A stretch of DNA of 33,663 nucleotides from Collinsella sp. (lineage in GTDB: Bacteria > Actinomycetota > Coriobacteriia > Coriobacteriales > Coriobacteriaceae), in the NCBI GenBank assembly GCA_019419645.1, contig DXZN01000006.1, positions 31,954 through 65,616 of the forward strand, written 5' to 3'. The translations under genes and the position numbers were made by a program. Every line of letters starts with the position of its first letter. Within the stretch, counting starts at the first letter, position 1. The notes under the pieces were generated by a model. It was given only the letters and a program-made list of their open reading frames with translations. It was not told the origin of the DNA and made no database searches. Positions 1-6,842 of the stretch are shown piece by piece.

Positions 1-1091
1 GCGAGGTCGAGTCGTATCTCCACTTGGACGAAAAGCGCACGCGCGTGACCGAGCTCGAGGCCAAAAGCGTGGCCCCCGGCTTTTGGGATGACGCCGACGC
101 CGCCCGTGCCACCATGGAGGAAATCGCGCGCACCAAGGAAGATATCGCTGCCGTGGACAACGCGCGCGGCGAGCTTTCCGATGCCCGCGCCGCGCTGGAG
201 CTTGCCGAGGAGATGGGGGATGACCCCGATGCCGCCGCCCTTCGCGAGGAGGCTACAGCCACGGCTGAGCGCCTGGCCCGTGCCATCGATGAGCTTGAGC
301 TTTCGAGCTGGTTTACCGGTGAGTTCGATCACGGCGATGCCATTGTGACCATCAAGCCCGGACAGGGTGGTCTGGAGGCCCAGGACTGGACCTTCATGCT
401 CTTTAAGATGTACATGAAGTACTGCCAGCGTCGCGGCTGGAAGGTCACGATTAACGACTGCCCCGCCGCTGAGGTCATCGGCATCGATCGCGCGACCTTT
501 ACCGTCGAAGGCAAGGATGCCTTTGGCATGCTTCGTGCCGAGGCCGGCGTCCACCGCTTGGTGCGCATTAGCCCCACCGACGACAAGAAGCGCCGCCAGA
601 CCACGTTCGCTGGCGTCGAGGTCATTCCCGTACTGCCCGATGATATCGACATCGAGATCAACCCCGATGACATCCGCGTGGACGTGTACCACGCGAGCGG
701 CCCGGGCGGTCAGGGCGTCAACACCACCGACTCCGCCGTGCGCGTGACGCATTTTCCCAGCGGCATTGTGGTCACCTGCCAAAACGAGCGCAGCCAGATC
801 CAGAACAAGGCCGCGTGCATGCAGATTCTCAAGGCTCGCCTGTACGAGATTGAGCTCGAGAAGCGCGCCGAGGCCCTGGATGAGATTCGCGGACCCAAGA
901 CCACGATTGGTTTTGGCAACCAGATTCGCAGCTACGTACTCTACCCGTATCAGATGGTCAAGGACCTACGCACGGGCGTGGAGACCAGCAATGTCGAGGC
1001 CGTTCTTGACGATGGTGACCTGGACCCATTTGTTATTGGCTACCATCGCTGGGCCACCGGCAACGCCGATGCAGAAGGCTCGGAGATCTAA
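1..1091 (+). CDS. prfB: Peptide chain release factor 2 (RF2), 5'-truncated by the window edge
   Basis: RF2 reads UGA and UAA stop codons in the ribosomal A site and triggers peptide release. The frame is open from base 3, so the gene enters from the left; compared with E. coli RF2 (about 365 aa) only about 20 N-terminal residues are missing, and the TTG at 24 is not the true start. The catalytic GGQ is present in GPGGQGVNTTDSAVR (codons near 700-745), and the C-terminal block SYVLYPYQMVKDLRTG is typical of actinobacterial RF2. Oddity: the stop-codon recognition tripeptide, SPF in well-known RF2 proteins, reads SPT here (ISPTDDKKRRQTTF, near 568-609). The region matching the E. coli +1 frameshift site (positions 12-29, YLHLD) is read straight through without an in-frame TGA. 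In many bacteria prfB adjoins ftsE; here about 3.5 kb with yitT and transketolase genes lies between them. Confidence 0.95.
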   Translation, partial: EVESYLHLDEKRTRVTELEAKSVAPGFWDDADAARATMEEIARTKEDIAAVDNARGELSDARAALELAEEMGDDPDAAALREEATATAERLARAIDELELSSWFTGEFDHGDAIVTIKPGQGGLEAQDWTFMLFKMYMKYCQRRGWKVTINDCPAAEVIGIDRATFTVEGKDAFGMLRAEAGVHRLVRISPTDDKKRRQTTFAGVEVIPVLPDDIDIEINPDDIRVDVYHASGPGGQGVNTTDSAVRVTHFPSGIVVTCQNERSQIQNKAACMQILKARLYEIELEKRAEALDEIRGPKTTIGFGNQIRSYVLYPYQMVKDLRTGVETSNVEAVLDDGDLDPFVIGYHRWATGNADAEGSEI

Positions 1092-1152
1092 AACATCGGG
1101 CGGCTTCAAGCCGATGCTAAGCCCAACGGTTGGACGGGTTTGTATCCGGAAT

Positions 1153-1176
1153 AAACCCTGCGCAGGGGTGGTTTTT
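1153..1176 (+). terminator. Intrinsic terminator after prfB
   Basis: AAACC at 1153-1157 pairs with GGTTT at 1170-1174 around the self-complementary CTGCGCAG, followed by a short T run. It lies 60 nt after the prfB stop codon. Confidence 0.5.
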
Positions 1177-1218
1177 GTTCGGCGAATCGGTAGAATCGAA
1201 TACAGCAAGAAGTTCGAA

Positions 1219-1244
1219 GCGCATCCGTTTGGGTGCGCTTTTTT
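1219..1244 (+). terminator. Strong hairpin with T6 tail directly before the yitT ribosome binding site
   Basis: GCGCATCC (1219-1226), a GTTT loop and GGGTGCGC (1231-1238) form an 8-bp stem followed by six T. The yitT Shine-Dalgarno begins one or two bases after the T run. It may end prfB transcription, or act as an attenuator in the yitT leader. Confidence 0.65.
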
Positions 1245-1256
1245 GAGGGAGGTAGC

Positions 1257-2147
1257 ATGGCATATCGTCTGGACATCAAGCGCATTCTATCGATGAACTT
1301 CTTTCACGACCTGCCCCAGATTATGTTGGGGTGCGCTCTGGCCGCTATTGCGACCGACCTGTTTTTGATTCCCAACGGCCTTGCTGCCGGTGGTGTTACG
1401 GGCCTTGCCACCATTATCCAGGCGGTCGGCGCATCGCGCGGCATATCGCTTCCCGTTGGTATTCAGACGATCGTGATGAACGCCTTGCTGTTGCTGGTCG
1501 TTATGCGCGAGGGCGGCATGTTCTACGTGGTGCAGACCGCGACGGGCTTTGTGCTGCTGGGCTTCTTTACCGATCTGTTCGCCCCGTTTGTAGCACCTCT
1601 GGCGGATGCGGACCTGATGCTCCCTGCCATGTGGGGCGGCATTATTACAGGCATCGGTTACGGCATGGTGCTGCGCGCCGGCGCCAACACCGGCGGCTCG
1701 GACACGATTGGCCAAATCATCTCGCGTAATACCTCGCTGCCCGTGGGCTCGACCGTCATGGCGATCGATGTTGCCGTATGCGCGCTGTCGGCTCCGGTCT
1801 TTTCAATCGAAAATGCACTATATGCAGGCCTTTCGATGGTCATTAGCGGCTACGTGATCGATGCCGTGGTCGATGGTGGCAACAAACGCCGTATGGTACT
1901 CATCATCTCGGACAAGTTCCCTGATATCGCTGCCGATATCATGTATGGCCTGGGTCGTGGTTGTACCAAGTTTAAGGCGACTGGCATGTATTCGGGTGCC
2001 GAGAAGCCGGTGATCATGGTCATCGTGAGCCGTCGAGAGCTCAATACCCTCAAGACGATCGTGCGCGAGCGCGATCCTCACGCCATTGTGACGGTCGCCG
2101 ACGTTACGGAAGCTTTCGGCGAGGGATTCAAGGACATTAGCGCGTAG
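1257..2147 (+). CDS. YitT-family membrane protein (DUF161/DUF2179)
   Basis: This is a 296-aa integral membrane protein of the YitT family, whose substrate and role are not firmly known. ATG at 1257 is chosen over the in-frame GTG at 1233 because GAGGGAGG lies just upstream, and the GTG would put the start inside the terminator hairpin. About the first 200 residues hold several hydrophobic segments, with the family-like Gly-rich stretches NGLAAGGVTGLA and GANTGGSDTIGQI. The C-terminal part (about residue 215 on, KRRMVLIISDKFPDIA to the end) is soluble and matches the DUF2179 domain usual in this family. It appears to be transcribed alone between prfB and the transketolase genes. Confidence 0.85.
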   Translation: MAYRLDIKRILSMNFFHDLPQIMLGCALAAIATDLFLIPNGLAAGGVTGLATIIQAVGASRGISLPVGIQTIVMNALLLLVVMREGGMFYVVQTATGFVLLGFFTDLFAPFVAPLADADLMLPAMWGGIITGIGYGMVLRAGANTGGSDTIGQIISRNTSLPVGSTVMAIDVAVCALSAPVFSIENALYAGLSMVISGYVIDAVVDGGNKRRMVLIISDKFPDIAADIMYGLGRGCTKFKATGMYSGAEKPVIMVIVSRRELNTLKTIVRERDPHAIVTVADVTEAFGEGFKDISA

Positions 2148-2354
2148 GGCCGACCGCGTCCCATCCAAAAGACGTTCACATTGATAAACCGTTTCATCAG
2201 CGGTTCTGCCTGCTAAATTGTTCAAATAATGATAAAAACTCTGGTAAAGCCATCAGTTTCCAGCATAATGAATGACGTACGTGCATTGCGGCTGTGTTGG
2301 GATTACCTTCGGTGCCGTGCGCATTTTGTCTAATGAGGATGAAAGGAAGGCACA

Positions 2355-3185
2355 ATGAGCGACGAAGAGCTCAAAAAGGTTGCCAACGAGGTAAGGAAGG
2401 GCATCGTCACCGGCGTGCACGCTGCCAAGTCCGGCCATCCGGGCGGTTCGCTCGGCGCTGCCGACATCATGACCTATCTGTACTTTGAGGAAATGAACGT
2501 CGACCCGGCCCATCCCCGCAAGGCCGACCGCGATCGCTTTGTGCTTTCCAAGGGCCACTGTGCACCTGGTCTGTACGCTGTGCTCGCCGAGCGTGGGTTC
2601 TTCCCCAAGGAGGATCTTGAGACGCTGCGCCACATCGGCAGCCACCTGCAGGGTCATCCCAACATGAACGACACTCCGGGCGTTGACATGTCCACCGGTT
2701 CGCTCGGCCAGGGCATCTCCGCCGCCGTGGGCATGGCCGTTGCCGCCAAGCACTGGGGCGATACTTATCGCACGTACGCCCTGCTGGGCGATGGCGAGAG
2801 CGAGGAGGGCCAGGTCTGGGAGGCCGCCATGTTTGCCGGCAACCAGCAGCTCGACAACCTCTGTGTGATCGTCGACCACAACGGCCTGCAGATCGACGGT
2901 CCCGTCGAGGAGGTCAACGACCCCATGCCGCTCGCCGACAAGTTCCGCGCCTTTAAGTTCCACGTGGTGGAGCTTGCCGACGGCAACGATTTCGATCAGA
3001 TCCGCGCCGCCTTTGCCGAGGCTCGCGCTACCAAGGGCCAGCCGACCGCCATTATCGCCGAGACCCTGAAGGGCAAGGGCGTGTCCTTTATGGAGAACCA
3101 GGTTGGTTGGCACGGCAAGGCCCCCAATGATGAACAGTTTGAGCAGGCCATGGCAGAGCTCACGGCCGCCGGAGAGGAGCTCTAG
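2355..3185 (+). CDS. tkt: Transketolase, N-terminal subunit
   Basis: This 276-aa protein is the thiamine diphosphate-binding half of a two-subunit transketolase, which moves two-carbon units between sugar phosphates in the non-oxidative pentose phosphate pathway. Seen directly: KSGHPGGSLGAADI near residue 24, the SKGHCAPGLYAVL motif, SLGQGISAAVGMA, and the ThDP motif GDGESEEGQVWEA followed by the Asn-containing VIVDHNGLQIDG. ATG at 2355 follows an AAGGAAGG ribosome binding site. The C-terminal subunit gene starts one base after this stop, so the two are translationally coupled. Split transketolases of this kind are common in anaerobes and archaea. Confidence 0.95.
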   Translation: MSDEELKKVANEVRKGIVTGVHAAKSGHPGGSLGAADIMTYLYFEEMNVDPAHPRKADRDRFVLSKGHCAPGLYAVLAERGFFPKEDLETLRHIGSHLQGHPNMNDTPGVDMSTGSLGQGISAAVGMAVAAKHWGDTYRTYALLGDGESEEGQVWEAAMFAGNQQLDNLCVIVDHNGLQIDGPVEEVNDPMPLADKFRAFKFHVVELADGNDFDQIRAAFAEARATKGQPTAIIAETLKGKGVSFMENQVGWHGKAPNDEQFEQAMAELTAAGEEL

Positions 3186-3186
3186 G

Positions 3187-4128
3187 ATGGCAGACGTCAA
3201 GAAAATCGCCACGCGCGTAAGCTACGGCGAGGCCCTCGTCGAGCTCGCCAACGAGCACGATGACTTTGTGGTCCTCGACGCCGACCTGGCCGCCGCCACG
3301 CAGACCGGTAAGTTTAAGGCCGCCTGCCCTGATCGTTTCTTCGATGTGGGTATCGCCGAGAGCAACCTGATGGGTGTTGCCGCCGGTATCGCAACCACCG
3401 GTCGCGTTGCCTTCGCGAGCACCTTTGCCATGTTCGCCGCCGGCCGCGCCTTTGAGCAGGTCCGTAACTCCATCGGCTACCCGCACCTCAACGTTAAGAT
3501 CGGTGCCACGCACGCCGGTATCTCGGTGGGCGAGGACGGTGCCACACACCAGTGCTGCGAGGATATCGCCCTGATGCGCGTCATCCCCGGCATGACTGTG
3601 ATCGTTCCTGCCGACGACGTCGAGGCCCGCGCCGTGACGCGCGCCGCCTACGAGTGCGACGGTCCCGTGTACATGCGCTTTGCCCGTCTGGCCTCGCCGG
3701 TTATCAACGACCCCGAGACCTACAAGTTTGAGCTGGGTCGCGGCATCGTTATGCGCGAGGGCGCCGACGTTACCATCATTGCCTGTGGTCTGATGGTCGG
3801 CGAGGCTCTCGAGGCCGCCGAGCAGCTTGCTGCCGAGGGCATCGATGCCGAGGTCATCAACATGCACACCATCAAGCCCATCGATGCCGACCTGATCGTC
3901 AAGAGCGCCACCAAGACCGGCCACGTCGTGACCGTCGAGGAGCACTCTGTGATCGGTGGCCTGGGCAGCGCCGTTGCCGACGTCCTGTGCGAGCAGTGCC
4001 CGACGCCGCTCAAGAAGATCGGCGTCAACGACACCTTCGGTGAGTCTGGCCCGGGTGCCGAGCTCCTGCACAAGTACGGCCTGGACGCCGCCAACATCGT
4101 GGCGACCACCAAGGAGTTCTTGGCATAA
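3187..4128 (+). CDS. tkt: Transketolase, C-terminal subunit
   Basis: This 313-aa protein carries the pyrimidine-binding and C-terminal transketolase domains and should pair with the product of 2355-3185. Seen: GIAESNLMGVAAGIATTGRVAF with the catalytic Glu that activates ThDP, THAGISVGEDGATHQ, and a C-terminal domain (about residues 185-313) with VITVEEHS-like VVTVEEHSVIGGLGSA. ATG at 3187 is chosen because its Shine-Dalgarno (GGAGAGGAG) lies in the last codons of the N subunit; the longer in-frame ORF from 3103 would overlap that gene. The operon ends at the terminator at 4177-4210. Confidence 0.95.
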   Translation: MADVKKIATRVSYGEALVELANEHDDFVVLDADLAAATQTGKFKAACPDRFFDVGIAESNLMGVAAGIATTGRVAFASTFAMFAAGRAFEQVRNSIGYPHLNVKIGATHAGISVGEDGATHQCCEDIALMRVIPGMTVIVPADDVEARAVTRAAYECDGPVYMRFARLASPVINDPETYKFELGRGIVMREGADVTIIACGLMVGEALEAAEQLAAEGIDAEVINMHTIKPIDADLIVKSATKTGHVVTVEEHSVIGGLGSAVADVLCEQCPTPLKKIGVNDTFGESGPGAELLHKYGLDAANIVATTKEFLA

Positions 4129-4176
4129 GGCAAGACGAGGCAAAGTATCGTCTCAACAACCACATCCAAGCCAGAA

Positions 4177-4210
4177 CAGGGGCATCCCCAAAGAGGGCGC
4201 CCCTGTTTTT
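4177..4210 (+). terminator. Intrinsic terminator after the transketolase genes
   Basis: CAGGGGC at 4177-4183 pairs with GCCCCTG at about 4199-4205, followed by T5, about 50 nt after the transketolase stop. Confidence 0.8.
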
Positions 4211-4347
4211 GTTGAATTTAAATTAGAGTCCTGCCAAGCAAAGGTCCCATGGGGAAACGGGCCCATCCCAACAAAGTGCAATTCAGACCCTTCCAACTTT
4301 GTATGCGCAGCATTTCAAGTTGGTGCGTCGGTCCCATAGTAGCCGCA

Positions 4348-4475
4348 GGCCGGGCGCAGGGTTACCTCCCAAATCTTTCCGCAGCGCAGGCCGGCGTTTG
4401 TCCGCAGCTCCGCAGGAGCAGGACAAATGCCGGCCATGCGCGAGGACGATTTGGGAGGTAACCCTGCGCCCGGCC
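4348..4475. repeat. Large near-perfect palindrome (128-nt hairpin element)
   Basis: The arms 4348-4375 and 4448-4475 are perfect 28-bp inverted copies. Inside them, 4384-4403 and 4421-4441 pair almost perfectly, and a GCTCC/GGAGC stem closes the tip. Outside, TCCCA (4332-4336) and TGGGA (4478-4482) extend the pairing. There is no T run, and the AT-rich bases at 4480-4560 lead to the ftsE start. Short ORFs on both strands here are by-products of the symmetry. The rest of the 450-base gap holds the transketolase terminator and no gene that I can support. Confidence 0.9.
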
Positions 4476-4579
4476 GGTGGGATCCCAAAGCCCGCCATGC
4501 TTCTTATGTGCAGCAAAGCTAATGCTGCTAAAATGTAAAGCGCTCATGTAGTTTAAACGCACGACGATAAGGAGCACCA

Positions 4580-5800
4580 GTGGGTAACCACTTCCGTACC
4601 TCCGGTGCGGGCGATGATGCCCCCAAGACGCAGACGGGCGTCCAGGGCAGTCGTTTCGCCACTCCGGATTCAGAGGGCCGGCCTGTTGCTCAGGCCCCCG
4701 CTCAGCCGGCAGATCAGGCACAGCCGGCATCCGATCCCTTTGCCTACAATCCCACCAGCGATGTCGCGCTTTCCGGCACGGCGGGTTTTGAGCCCGTTCA
4801 GGCCGTGACCGCTCGCGTGGAGCAGCCTCAGGCTGGCGCCGCCACGCCGCAGCCTACCATGGCCGGCATTCCCGACCCCATGGCCCCTGCGACGCCGGTT
4901 CCTCAGCCTGCGCAGTCCGGTCTCTTTGCCGCTATTCCCGATCCCACGCAGCCTGCTGTCCCGGTGGTCGAGAGCGATCAGGCCGCCGAGGTCGCAAGCC
5001 TCGATAACGCGCTCAACAACCCCGATTTTACGTCGGTGTTTGCGCCCATCGATCCGCAAGCCAGCCGCAAGAAGATGGCCAAGCAGGCCGGTGTCGAGCC
5101 CGTCATCCTTATGGAGCATGTCACCAAGATCTATCCGGCACAGCCCAACAAGCCTGCACTCGACGACATCAACATCGAGATCTATCCGGGCGAGTTCGTC
5201 TTCCTGGTCGGTCATTCCGGCTCGGGTAAGACCACGCTGCTGTCGACGCTCAACCGCGACGTCAAGCCGACGAGCGGCCGCATCCTGGTTGCCGGTCAGG
5301 ACCTCATGAAGATCAAGAATCGCAAGGTTCCGTTCCTGCGTCGTCAGATTGGCGCCGTGTTCCAGGACTTTAAGCTTCTGCCTCAAAAATCTGCCTACGA
5401 AAACGTGGCGTTTGCCCTGCAGTGCATCGGCAAGCCCAAGGGCGTTATTCGCAGCCAGGTTCCCGAGGTGCTGCGTCTGGTCGGCCTGGCTGATCAGATG
5501 GACTCGCTGCCCGATCAGCTTTCCGGTGGCGAGCAGCAGCGCGTTGCCGTTGCCCGCGCCATGGTCAACCGCCCGCCGCTTTTGATCTGTGACGAGCCCA
5601 CGGGCAACCTCGACCCGGCGATTTCGCTGGGCATCATGAAGCTGCTCGAGCGCATTAACCGCACCGGCACCACCGTGATCGTCGCTACGCACGACCGCGA
5701 GATGGTCGATAGCATGCACCGTCGCGTGATCGCCCTCGAGGGCGGCCACGTAATCCGCGACCAGGAGAGGGGAGGTTACGGCAACTATGGCACCAACTAA
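4580..5800 (+). CDS. ftsE: Cell division ATP-binding protein FtsE with long N-terminal extension
   Basis: FtsE is the ATPase of the FtsEX complex, which controls peptidoglycan hydrolases at the division septum. The ABC core occupies about residues 175-406: Walker A GHSGSGKTT, Q-loop FQDFKLLP, signature LSGGEQQRVAVARAM, Walker B LLICDEPTGNLD, and the switch His in VATHDRE. The usual FtsE is about 225-230 aa; this one is 406 aa because of about 165 residues rich in Pro, Ala and Gln, probably disordered, with repeated IPDP motifs. GTG at 4580 has AAGGAG five bases upstream. An internal ATG at 5075 would give a normal-sized FtsE but has only a weak ribosome binding site, so I keep the long form. 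It overlaps ftsX by 14 nt. Confidence 0.93.
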   Translation: MGNHFRTSGAGDDAPKTQTGVQGSRFATPDSEGRPVAQAPAQPADQAQPASDPFAYNPTSDVALSGTAGFEPVQAVTARVEQPQAGAATPQPTMAGIPDPMAPATPVPQPAQSGLFAAIPDPTQPAVPVVESDQAAEVASLDNALNNPDFTSVFAPIDPQASRKKMAKQAGVEPVILMEHVTKIYPAQPNKPALDDINIEIYPGEFVFLVGHSGSGKTTLLSTLNRDVKPTSGRILVAGQDLMKIKNRKVPFLRRQIGAVFQDFKLLPQKSAYENVAFALQCIGKPKGVIRSQVPEVLRLVGLADQMDSLPDQLSGGEQQRVAVARAMVNRPPLLICDEPTGNLDPAISLGIMKLLERINRTGTTVIVATHDREMVDSMHRRVIALEGGHVIRDQERGGYGNYGTN

Positions 5801-6707
5801 CGTGGGCTACTCGCTCAAAGAGGCAATGAGCCACTTCTTCCGTAACTGGACCACCTCGCTCGGCGCCGTCATCACGATCTTCCTTTCGCTGTTTATCATC
5901 GGCCTGTTCATCATGGGTTCCGCGATGCTGAACTCCGTGATCGGCACCGTCGAGGATCAGGTTGTCATCAACGCGTTCATTAGCGATGACGCCGATCAGG
6001 CCGATGTCCAGGCTTTTGAGGCCGAGCTTAAGACGTGGAATAACGTCAAGTCCGTGACCTATAAGGACAAGGACGACGCGCTGGCCGAGTATACGAGCAA
6101 GATGTCGGGCAACGCCGACGCCACCATGAGCGCGCTCGATGGCCAGAACCCGCTGCCGGCTTCGTTTGCAATTGAGATGGACGATCCGTCCAAGGTCGAG
6201 AGCACGGCCCAGAAGCTCAAGAAGAACGCCGACTTCCAGAAGATCGCGGATGACGGCGACGTCAACGCGAGCGTGCTGTACGGCCAGGAGGAAGTGAGCC
6301 GCCTGTTCCAGGTGACCAACTACATCCGCATCGCCGCCGTGGTGCTCGTTGGCCTTCTGACCTTTATCGCATTCATCTTCATCAACAACACGATTCGCCT
6401 GTCCATCACGGCGCGTCGTCGTGAGATTGCGATTATGCGTCTGGTCGGCGCCAGCAACGGCTTCATTCGCGGCCCGTTTATCACCGAGGGCGTACTGCAG
6501 GCCATTTTGGGCTCGCTGCTTTCCATCGGCGTTCTGGAGCTGCTGCGCAATCTGATGATTCCGCGTCTGCAGGAGAGCATCGGCTGGATGTCGTTTGCCC
6601 TGCCGATGCAGTACTACCTGGTGACCTATGCTGCGCTGATTCTGGTCGGTGTGATTATCGGTCTCTTTGGTTCTGCCATAGCCATGCGCCGCTACCTGCG
6701 CGTGTAG
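5787..6707 (+). CDS. ftsX: Cell division protein FtsX
   Basis: FtsX is the membrane partner of FtsE. This 306-aa protein has the expected layout: a short cytoplasmic N-terminus, a first membrane helix at about residues 25-50 (ITIFLSLFIIGLFIMG), an extracytoplasmic domain of about 120 residues (VINAFISDDADQADVQAFE onward), then three hydrophobic helices in the C-terminal third with the FtsX-type segment ARRREIAIMRLVGASNGFIRGPF between them. ATG at 5787 lies within the last codons of ftsE, with GGGGAGG upstream, so the two are translationally coupled. A terminator follows the gene. Confidence 0.95.
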   Translation: MAPTNVGYSLKEAMSHFFRNWTTSLGAVITIFLSLFIIGLFIMGSAMLNSVIGTVEDQVVINAFISDDADQADVQAFEAELKTWNNVKSVTYKDKDDALAEYTSKMSGNADATMSALDGQNPLPASFAIEMDDPSKVESTAQKLKKNADFQKIADDGDVNASVLYGQEEVSRLFQVTNYIRIAAVVLVGLLTFIAFIFINNTIRLSITARRREIAIMRLVGASNGFIRGPFITEGVLQAILGSLLSIGVLELLRNLMIPRLQESIGWMSFALPMQYYLVTYAALILVGVIIGLFGSAIAMRRYLRV

Positions 6708-6732
6708 GCATGTCTGGAATTCATCCCTTCCA

Positions 6733-6765
6733 ACGGGTCGTCTCTTATGGGGCGGCCCGTTTTTT
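6733..6765 (+). terminator. Intrinsic terminator of ftsEX
   Basis: ACGGGTCG (6733-6740) pairs with CGGCCCGT (6753-6760), with one G-T pair, followed by T6. Confidence 0.85.
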
Positions 6766-6842
6766 GATCCCAAGGGAACGGCAGGAAAGCGAATCATTTG
6801 GGTAGACTCTTTGGAGTTCGTCATCGATAGCAAGGAGGCGCC

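Noticed and set aside
12..29. Programmed +1 frameshift site in prfB
   Set aside because: The codons matching the E. coli site read TAT CTC CAC TTG GAC without interruption; there is no in-frame TGA.
4283..4730. Short ORFs on both strands across the large hairpin
   Set aside because: They mirror each other because of the palindrome, have no convincing ribosome binding sites and no recognisable protein features.
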